DNA of 45,486 nt from DAOUBP01 sp034432655 (GTDB lineage Bacteria; Chloroflexota; Anaerolineae; CG2-30-64-16). Positions 14,675 to 20,858 of the stretch are shown piece after piece (position 1 is the first letter of the stretch; every line of letters begins with the position of its first letter). The notes below the pieces were generated by a model. That model ran no database searches. It saw only the letters and a program-made list of their open reading frames with translations, and was not told the DNA's origin. The position numbers and the translations under genes were made by a program. Location: the NCBI GenBank assembly GCA_034432655.1, contig DAOUBP010000056.1, forward strand, positions 1-45,486. The letters are read 5' to 3'.

Positions 14675-16678
14675 ATGACTGCAGGCCGTTTTCGTCTCAT
14701 TGATCCGCTTGTTGCCCTGGGTGTCGGCCTGAGCGCGTTTGCGCTGTATCTGCGCACTCTGGCGCCCGGCCTGTTGTGGGGCGACCCCGGCGAGTTCCAG
14801 TTCGCGGCCTGGCTGGCGGGCCTGGCGCACCCCACCGGCTATCCGCTGTACCTGATCCTGGGCTGGCTGTGGACTCACGCGCTGCCCTGGGGTGATCCGG
14901 CCTGGCGGATGAATCTGTTCTCGGCGCTGTGGGGCGGGGTGGCGGCAGGGCTGACCTATGTGACGGCGCTGCGGATATTGCAGCGGGTGAACCCTGAGAA
15001 TCCGACTCTTCGTCTTCCTGCAGCAGGTGTTCCAGCACAACCTGTCGGATGGGGTCTCCTTGACAGTTCTTTCACCGATCGCCTGCTGGCCGGCGCGGCT
15101 GCGTTGATTTTCGCCGTCACCCCCACCTTTTGGTCGCAGGCCGTGGTGGCCGAGGTCTACACCTTGCATGCTGTGTTCGTGGCTGCCATCCTGCTGGCCG
15201 CCCTCGCCTGGGCCGATGACCCGCGGCCAGCCAGGGCCTATCTGCTGGCTGGCCTGGCAGGCCTGAGCCTGGCGCACCATCGCACGACGCTGTTGCTTCT
15301 GCCGGGGCTGATTCTCTTCTTGTGGTTGGCACGCGGGCCGGCGCTGGCCCGTCTGCGGGGCCGCCACCTGGCAATCTCTCTTGCGTTGCTCCTGACGCCG
15401 CTCCTGTTCTATCTCTACATCCCGTTGCGGGCAGCGCACACGCCCTATCTGACCCTGAACCTGGCCCCCGAGCAGGCGCTGCGCTTGTATGAGCCATCCC
15501 TGCGCGGGTTTTTGGAGCACGTCAGCGGCAGCGTTTTCCGGACGGCGTTGGGCGGAGGACGCACGCCCTGGCTGAGTGCGTTGGTGGAGCGGCTGGTCGG
15601 GGAGCTCTCGTGGGCCGGATTGGCCGGCGGGTTGGCCGGCATCGCCTGGCTGGCGTGGCGCGCGCGTCGCCTGCTGGTGTTGACCGGGATGAGCTTTCTC
15701 GCTGTCGTGGGGTTCAACTATCTTTACGGCATCGGTGACATCTACGTCTTTTACATTCCCGCCTATCTGATCTGGACCTTGTGGATGGCGGTGGGCCTGT
15801 GGGCCTGTGGTTGGGCGATTGCGGTGTCCTGGCAGCGGTTGCGCAGGCGCGCGGCGGGGTGGAGTTTTTTGTTGATGGGCGTGTTGGGGCTGGTGCTGGC
15901 CGGCTGGCTGGCCGGTCGCGCCTACGCTGTCAGCGATCGCAGCGGGGAGCGCTCGGCGCGCACCTCCTGGGAGGCGATCCTGGCCCAGCCCCTCCCCTCA
16001 GGAGCGATTCTGATCAGCAACGACCGTGATGAGATGGTGCCCCAGTGGTACTTGAAGTATGTCGAAGGCCGGCGGCCCGACCTGGACGGCCTCTTCCCCT
16101 TGATCCAGCCCGGGCCCGCCTGGTCCGATGTGGGTGCGGTGATCGAACAGGCCTTGCAGACTGGCCGGCCGGTTTATCTGATCAAGCCGATGCCCGGCCT
16201 GGAGGTGAAGTTCAACCTGGAGCCGGCCACCGGTGGCCCAGGGATCGGCGGGCTGGTGCGAGTGTTGGGCGCTGCCCCCGACGACGGACCGGCCGTCCGC
16301 AGCGGTGTCGTGTTCGGCGACCGGCTGCGGTTGTCCGGCTATACGACGAGCGCCGTCACGGTGCGCGGCGGCGAGACGTTGACGGTGATCCTTTTCTGGG
16401 ACGTTCTGGCGGCGCCGGAGCATGACTACACCAGTTTTGTACACCTGGTGAACGCGAACGGTCACGTCAGCGCGCAGAGTGACCATCGCCCCGGCGGTGT
16501 TTACTATCCCACCAGCCTGTGGCGGCCGGGCGACCGGCTGCGCGACAGCCATCAACTGGTCATCCCGGCCGACCCCGGCCCTCAGCCGTACACGCTGGTG
16601 GTGGGCCTTTACCGTCTGGCGCCTGATCTGCAGCACCTGGGCTCGCCGCAGCAGGTGGGTCAGTTGCCAGGGAGATGA
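14675..16678 (+). CDS. DUF2723 membrane protein (protein O-mannosyltransferase-like, GT-C)
   Basis: A 667-residue polytopic membrane protein. Hallmarks are WGDPGEFQFAAWLAGLAHPTGYP in the first loop (acidic D-P-G-E and H-P-T-G-Y-P) and AVVAEVYTLHAVF, both typical of DUF2723 proteins, which resemble PMT/ArnT-type lipid-linked sugar transferases. About eleven helices reach residue 420; a soluble region follows, with a C-terminal beta-sandwich (from about 545, DRLRLSGYTTSAV). A polar segment near residues 108-130 (NPENPTLRLPAAGVP) may be an insertion. No ribosome binding site is seen: the upstream DNA is the repeat, so translation may depend on coupling or on an unusual initiation. Confidence 0.85.
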   Translation: MTAGRFRLIDPLVALGVGLSAFALYLRTLAPGLLWGDPGEFQFAAWLAGLAHPTGYPLYLILGWLWTHALPWGDPAWRMNLFSALWGGVAAGLTYVTALRILQRVNPENPTLRLPAAGVPAQPVGWGLLDSSFTDRLLAGAAALIFAVTPTFWSQAVVAEVYTLHAVFVAAILLAALAWADDPRPARAYLLAGLAGLSLAHHRTTLLLLPGLILFLWLARGPALARLRGRHLAISLALLLTPLLFYLYIPLRAAHTPYLTLNLAPEQALRLYEPSLRGFLEHVSGSVFRTALGGGRTPWLSALVERLVGELSWAGLAGGLAGIAWLAWRARRLLVLTGMSFLAVVGFNYLYGIGDIYVFYIPAYLIWTLWMAVGLWACGWAIAVSWQRLRRRAAGWSFLLMGVLGLVLAGWLAGRAYAVSDRSGERSARTSWEAILAQPLPSGAILISNDRDEMVPQWYLKYVEGRRPDLDGLFPLIQPGPAWSDVGAVIEQALQTGRPVYLIKPMPGLEVKFNLEPATGGPGIGGLVRVLGAAPDDGPAVRSGVVFGDRLRLSGYTTSAVTVRGGETLTVILFWDVLAAPEHDYTSFVHLVNANGHVSAQSDHRPGGVYYPTSLWRPGDRLRDSHQLVIPADPGPQPYTLVVGLYRLAPDLQHLGSPQQVGQLPGR

Positions 16679-16688
16679 ATTCTCGGTG

Positions 16689-16718
16689 TTGCATCCTTTG
16701 CGTGCCTTATGGTATACT
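16689..16718 (+). promoter_or_regulatory. Promoter of etfBA
   Basis: A -35 TTGCAT (16689-16694), an 18-bp spacer and a -10 TATACT (16713-16718) preceded by TGG. Transcription would start near 16725, inside the palindrome that follows, about 95 nt before etfB. Confidence 0.6.
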
Positions 16719-16740
16719 CATGACGCCATGCGTCATGACG
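16719..16740. promoter_or_regulatory. Operator-like palindrome over the etf start site
   Basis: CATGACGC-CAT-GCGTCATG (16719-16737) is a perfect inverted repeat with 8-bp arms, immediately after the -10 box. Its right arm also takes part in the perfect palindrome CGTCATGACG (16731-16740), and a further TATGACGCA half-site lies near 16759. Position and symmetry fit a dimeric repressor; no regulator gene is adjacent. Confidence 0.5.
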
Positions 16741-16819
16741 GGCAAGTCATCTTTGCTGTGTATGACGCACAATCCGCCGATCGTTTTACCTCTTCAACCA
16801 AATGAAGGAGGCTAGTGGG

Positions 16820-17617
16820 ATGAAATTCGTCGTCTGTGTCAAACTGACGCCCGACACCGAGCAGCTGGCCGAGGTTCGGCCACAGGATGTCGGCACGAAT
16901 GACCTGGGGGTGACGATGGTGCTGAACCCCTGGGACGAGTTCGCCGTGGAAGAGGCGCTGCAGCTCCAGGAGCGCTTTGAGGGAGAAACGGCCGTGATCA
17001 CCTTGGGCAGCGAGGAGGCGACCGAGGCGTTGAAGCGCGCGATCGCCATGGGTATCGAAGAGGCTGTCTTGCTGTCGGATCCGGCTTTCGACGGCAGCGA
17101 CGCCTGGGGCACGGCCCATATCCTGGCTCAGGCGATCCGCAAGCTGGGAGATGTCTCCCTGGTGCTCACCGGCAAGCAGTCGGTGGACGGCAACAGCGGG
17201 ATGGTAGGCCCGGGGCTGGCGGCCCATCTGGGCGTGCCGTTCGTCTCCGGCGTGGCCAAGGTCGTTGATCTGAACGAGAAGAGCATCACTGTGCGGCGGG
17301 CCCTGGACGGCAGCATGCAGACCGTGCGGGTACCACTGCCCGCAGTGATCTCGGTCAGCAAGGAGATCAACGAGCCGCGTTACCCGAACTTCATGGGCAT
17401 CCGCAAGGCTTCCCGGATGCAGTACCCCGCCACCAAAGCGAAGGACTTGCCAGGCCTGGAGATGAGCAAGATCGGCGCCGGCGCGGCGTTGCTCAAATGG
17501 ACGAATATCCGCAAGCCGCCCGCGCGCACCGGCAAGTGCGAGTTCATCCAGGGCGCTACGCCCGATGAACAGGCTGCCATCCTGGTGGACAAGTTGCTGG
17601 CCGAGAAGGTGATTTGA
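16820..17617 (+). CDS. etfB: Electron transfer flavoprotein, beta subunit
   Basis: A 265-residue ETF beta subunit; with EtfA it forms a soluble FAD-containing electron carrier between acyl-CoA or other dehydrogenases and the quinone pool. ATG 16820 is used because AAGGAGG lies 9-10 nt upstream and the family N-terminus MKFVVCVKLTPDTEQ begins there; an ATG at 16802 would add six residues and lies before that site. Family marks: LNPWDEFAVEEALQL, KRAIAMGIEEAVLLSD, and LTGKQSVDGNSGMVGPGLA. The sequence cannot show whether it is bifurcating. Confidence 0.95.
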   Translation: MKFVVCVKLTPDTEQLAEVRPQDVGTNDLGVTMVLNPWDEFAVEEALQLQERFEGETAVITLGSEEATEALKRAIAMGIEEAVLLSDPAFDGSDAWGTAHILAQAIRKLGDVSLVLTGKQSVDGNSGMVGPGLAAHLGVPFVSGVAKVVDLNEKSITVRRALDGSMQTVRVPLPAVISVSKEINEPRYPNFMGIRKASRMQYPATKAKDLPGLEMSKIGAGAALLKWTNIRKPPARTGKCEFIQGATPDEQAAILVDKLLAEKVI

Positions 17618-17710
17618 ATTGGCGAATGGCAGATGGCAGATGGCAGATGGCGAATGGTTGATGGCGTTTCGTGATTCGCCGATTCGCTGATTCGCCGATT
17701 CGCTGATTTG
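17618..17710. repeat. Interspersed short-period repeat, copy 6, between etfB and etfA
   Basis: Heptads of GGCAGAT (from about 17624), then GGCGAATGGTTGATGGCG, TTTCGT and four or more GATTCGCY octamers. On the - strand it reads GCGAATC module, then a CCATC module in place of CAATC. The TTTCGT junction is also present in copy 5. Confidence 0.85.
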
Positions 17711-17741
17711 TGATCCGCTCCCCAATGAAAGGAACACAATC

Positions 17742-18725
17742 ATGAGCATCTTGGTTTACGTTGATCATCTGCAGGGCACAGCCAAGCCGGTCTCGTGGGA
17801 GATCATGGGCAAGGCGCGTGAGTTCGCCGGTGTTTTGGGCGTGCCGGTGGTTGCATTGGTCGTGGGACAGGGTGTGGACAGCTTAGCGTCCGATGCTATC
17901 GCCTATGGCGCCGATCGTGTGTTGGTCGTGGATGGGCCTGAGTTTGCCGCGTTTCGCGCCCACGCCTATACTGCGGCGCTGAAAGCGGCCATCGAGGCGG
18001 TCAGGCCGCGCATCATCCTGGTGCCTGCCACCGCCGGAGCGCGTGATGTGGCGGCACTGGCCGCCGCAGAGCTGAATCTGGGCCTGGCGGCCGAGTGCCA
18101 GGGGTTGGAGTTGGACGCTGCGGGCAATCTGCTGGCCGATCGTCCGGTCTTTTCCGGCAACATCCTGACCACTGTGGTGTTCCGCAATCCTGTGCAGATG
18201 GCTACGGTGCGGGGCCGCAGCTTCCCGTTGCCGCCGCGCGATCCCGCGCGGGCCGGCGAGAAAGTGCCGTTGGCGGTCTCTCTCGCTGGGCTGGCTGCAG
18301 CCGAGGAGGTGTTGGATACCGAGATCACCGAAACCGGTGAGATCAGCGTTGAGAACGCTGCCATCATCGTCTCCGGCGGCCGCGGGGTCAAAGGGCCAGA
18401 GGGCTTCCAGCCCTTGCGTGAGCTGGCCAGGGTCTTGGGGGCCGCGGTGGGGGCCTCACGCGCCGCAGTGGATGCCGGTTGGATCCCCTATCCGCATCAG
18501 GTGGGCCAAACGGGCAAGACCGTGCGTCCCGACCTGTACATTGCCTGCGGCATCTCGGGCGCGATCCAGCATCTGGCCGGTATGAGCGGTGCGAAAGTGA
18601 TTGTGGCGATCAACAAAGACAAGGACGCGCCGATTTTCACCGTGGCCCGCTACGGCATCGTTGGTGACCTGTTCGAGGTCGTGCCGGCGTTGACCCGGGC
18701 GTTTGCGGCCCGGCTCGGCCGTTGA
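17742..18725 (+). CDS. etfA: Electron transfer flavoprotein, alpha subunit
   Basis: A 327-residue ETF alpha subunit that carries the FAD. The C-terminal FAD domain is clear: IIVSGGRGVKGPEGF, VGASRAAVDAGWIP, QVGQTGKTVRPDLYIACG, and SGAIQHLAGM. An AAGGAA site precedes the ATG. It is 124 bp from etfB, a gap filled by repeat copy 6, so co-transcription is likely but the spacing is unusually long for this pair. Confidence 0.96.
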   Translation: MSILVYVDHLQGTAKPVSWEIMGKAREFAGVLGVPVVALVVGQGVDSLASDAIAYGADRVLVVDGPEFAAFRAHAYTAALKAAIEAVRPRIILVPATAGARDVAALAAAELNLGLAAECQGLELDAAGNLLADRPVFSGNILTTVVFRNPVQMATVRGRSFPLPPRDPARAGEKVPLAVSLAGLAAAEEVLDTEITETGEISVENAAIIVSGGRGVKGPEGFQPLRELARVLGAAVGASRAAVDAGWIPYPHQVGQTGKTVRPDLYIACGISGAIQHLAGMSGAKVIVAINKDKDAPIFTVARYGIVGDLFEVVPALTRAFAARLGR

Positions 18726-18781
18726 GCGGTTCCCGGTCGTCATCCCCAAGGCAGCGGGTTTGAAAAACGGGTCGCGGTGCG

Positions 18782-18811
18782 TTGACAATCTCCGCGGCCT
18801 TGGTTTATAAT
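18782..18811 (+). promoter_or_regulatory. Consensus sigma-70 promoter for the S1 gene
   Basis: A perfect -35 TTGACA (18782-18787), an 18-bp spacer and a perfect -10 TATAAT (18806-18811). It is the strongest promoter match in the window, as expected for a ribosomal protein gene, and leaves a leader of about 185 nt. Confidence 0.75.
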
Positions 18812-18887
18812 AAGCGCCGTCGCATAAGCGGGAGTTGCCGCGCGCGTTGTACACGATAATACGACGTCAACATTAGTTGCGGTTGGG

Positions 18888-18962
18888 AGCCCGGCTGCAG
18901 CGCCAGCTTGACCGGTGAGACAGCCGGGCTGTCTTTTCGCCTTGGTGCCAGAGCGCACCAAG
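18888..18962 (+). promoter_or_regulatory. Structured 5' leader of the S1 gene (possible attenuator)
   Basis: Two hairpins lie between the promoter and the start codon. The first has perfect 10-bp arms AGCCCGGCTG (18888-18897) and CAGCCGGGCT (18921-18930), with GTCTTTT right after, like an intrinsic terminator. The second pairs CTTGGTGC (18941-18948) with GCACCAAG (18955-18962), followed by AGATTTT. Such a leader fits attenuation or autoregulation by S1. I do not recognise it as a known leader family. Confidence 0.5.
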
Positions 18963-19004
18963 AGATTTTCGATTTCAAAACTATCGTTCGGAGGTTCCGT
19001 TCCC

Positions 19005-20375
19005 ATGACTAACATCTTACCGCCTACCAAACCGCCTGCAGAGGTGCATCCCATGCAAGCCCTCCTGGAACAGGGAGGGTACGACATGCCGCAGCGCGGG
19101 GACATTCGCGAAGGTACCGTTATCTCGGTCAGCCCACAAGAGATCGTGATAGACCTGGGCTTGAAGCGAGAGGCCATTGTGCCGGCCAACGATCTCAGCC
19201 GGCTGGACAAGACGATCCTCGCGGAGATCCGGGAAGGCACCACCTGGCCGGTGTACATCCTGCAGCCGTCCGACCGGGAAGGGAACCTCATCGTTTCGCT
19301 GTCGCGCGCGCTCCAGGAGAAGGACTGGCTGGTTGCACAGCAGTTGATGGAAAACAATGAGATGTTCGAGGCCCAGGTGTGCGGCCACAATGCCGGCGGC
19401 CTGGAGGTGACTTTCGGCAAGTTGCGCGGTTTCGTCCCGGCCTCTCACATCTCCTCCATCCCCAAGGATATGACGCCGGAACAGCGTAAGACCCATCTGG
19501 CAACCTATGTGGGGAAGACTATCCCGCTTAAGATCGTCGAAGTGGATCGCAAGCGTCGCCGGCTGATCATGTCGGAGCGCGCCGCGCGGCGCCGCTGGCA
19601 GCGCGAGCACCGCAAGCAACTGCTGGAAGAGATCCAGATCGGCGAGGTGCGCAAAGGGATCGTCCGTAGCATGTCCGAGTTCGGCGCGTTCGTGGACCTG
19701 GGCGGTGTGGATGGCCTCATTCACATCTCGGAGCTGGCCTGGTTCCCTGTAGGGCATCCCAGCGAGCTGCTCAAGGTGGGCCAGGAGGTTGAGGTAAAGG
19801 TGCTGCGTATTGACAAGCAGCGCGAACGGGTGGGCCTCAGCCTCAAACGGGTTCAGCCCGATCCGTGGGGGCACATCCAGGAGCTTTATCATCCCGGCGA
19901 CCTGGTCGAGGCGGTGGTCACGCGCGTCACGGAGTTCGGCGCGTTTGTGCGCCTGCGCAGTGGGGTTGAGGGGTTGCTGCACGTGTCCGAGATGGCCGAC
20001 ATCCGGCCCGATCACCCGCAAAGCCTGGTCTCGCCCGGCGATCTTCTGCTGCTGCGCGTCCTGCGCGTGGAACCCGACCGCCGGCGCATCGGGTTGAGCC
20101 TGCGCCAGGTCTCGGAAACGGAATGGGCCGAGTGGGCGGCCAGTTACCGCGAACGCCAGGCGCAAGCGGCCGCTGAAGAGGCTGCTGCCGAGGCGGCCGT
20201 CGCTGAAGAGGCTGCCGCTGCCGAAGCGTTTGTCGCTGAAGCTGAAGAAGCATTGTCCGACGAGCCCGTTGTCGGCGAGGCTGGCGAGTTCCCCGGGATG
20301 TCGGACGCCGTCGAGCCGTCCGCTGTCATGCAACACGAGACAGCGGGGGCCGTCAGTGAAGGCGAGAACGCTTAG
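19005..20375 (+). CDS. rpsA: Ribosomal protein S1-like protein with four S1 domains
   Basis: A 456-residue RNA-binding protein of the S1 family, expected on the 30S subunit helping mRNA binding. Four S1 (OB-fold) repeats lie at about 26-98, 110-182, 208-281 and 292-366; the third and fourth carry the classical SEFGAFVDLGGVDGLIHISEL and TEFGAFVRLRSGVEGLLHVSEM segments. The tail (about 380-456) is rich in Ala and Glu and probably disordered. ATG 19005 is chosen because GGAGG (18990-18994) precedes it; the frame is open 30 codons further but would cover the leader hairpins. Four domains is shorter than the six of E. coli S1, as in many non-proteobacteria. Confidence 0.9.
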   Translation: MTNILPPTKPPAEVHPMQALLEQGGYDMPQRGDIREGTVISVSPQEIVIDLGLKREAIVPANDLSRLDKTILAEIREGTTWPVYILQPSDREGNLIVSLSRALQEKDWLVAQQLMENNEMFEAQVCGHNAGGLEVTFGKLRGFVPASHISSIPKDMTPEQRKTHLATYVGKTIPLKIVEVDRKRRRLIMSERAARRRWQREHRKQLLEEIQIGEVRKGIVRSMSEFGAFVDLGGVDGLIHISELAWFPVGHPSELLKVGQEVEVKVLRIDKQRERVGLSLKRVQPDPWGHIQELYHPGDLVEAVVTRVTEFGAFVRLRSGVEGLLHVSEMADIRPDHPQSLVSPGDLLLLRVLRVEPDRRRIGLSLRQVSETEWAEWAASYRERQAQAAAEEAAAEAAVAEEAAAAEAFVAEAEEALSDEPVVGEAGEFPGMSDAVEPSAVMQHETAGAVSEGENA

Positions 20376-20406
20376 GCGCCTCTTGGTGTGCGAGATCTGA
20401 CCAACG

Positions 20407-20745
20407 ATGTTCACGCAAGACGATCAGCTGGCTGAAGCCCGGGCGCGCCTTCTGGCAGAGCGTGCTGAGGTGCTGAAAGAGCTCGAACAGCTTCGCAGCC
20501 GCCTGGAGGTCAAACCAGATTATGAGTTGGGCGAGGGAGACCCCATGATCTACCAGTGGGAGCTGAACCTGGCCCTGCGCGAGCGCGCCGAGCAACATCT
20601 TGCCGAGATCGAAGAGGCGTTGGAGCAGTTGGAGCTGGGTTTGTATGGTCGCTGTGAACGGTGCGGCAAACCGATCGAGCCCGAGCGGCTGGCAGTCTTG
20701 ACGCATACCACAGTCTGCAGCCAGTGTGCCCAACGCCGGCGCTGA
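20407..20745 (+). CDS. DksA/TraR-family zinc-finger protein
   Basis: A 112-residue protein: an N-terminal coiled coil (about 5-80, Leu/Glu/Arg-rich) and a C-terminal C4 zinc finger with CERCG and CSQC near residues 84-107. Family members bind in the RNA polymerase secondary channel; DksA itself works with ppGpp on rRNA promoters. The short coiled coil is closer to the TraR/YocK-type members. It lies 31 bp after the S1 gene with no promoter between them, so the two are probably co-transcribed. No convincing ribosome binding site is seen. Confidence 0.88.
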   Translation: MFTQDDQLAEARARLLAERAEVLKELEQLRSRLEVKPDYELGEGDPMIYQWELNLALRERAEQHLAEIEEALEQLELGLYGRCERCGKPIEPERLAVLTHTTVCSQCAQRRR

Positions 20746-20772
20746 TCTGCTTATTGTGCCTGTTTATCCGCG

Positions 20773-20799
20773 AACGCCCGGCTTACGTGCCGGGCGTTT
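20773..20799 (+). terminator. Intrinsic terminator after the DksA/TraR-like gene
   Basis: AACGCCCGGC-TTACGT-GCCGGGCGTT is a perfect 10-bp stem with a 6-nt loop. Only three T residues follow, so strength is uncertain. Confidence 0.6.
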
Positions 20800-20858
20800 G
20801 ACTATCAGCCATGAATCGCCGGGCGAGGTGCCCTTGCCCGGCCCATCATGAGGGCAGT

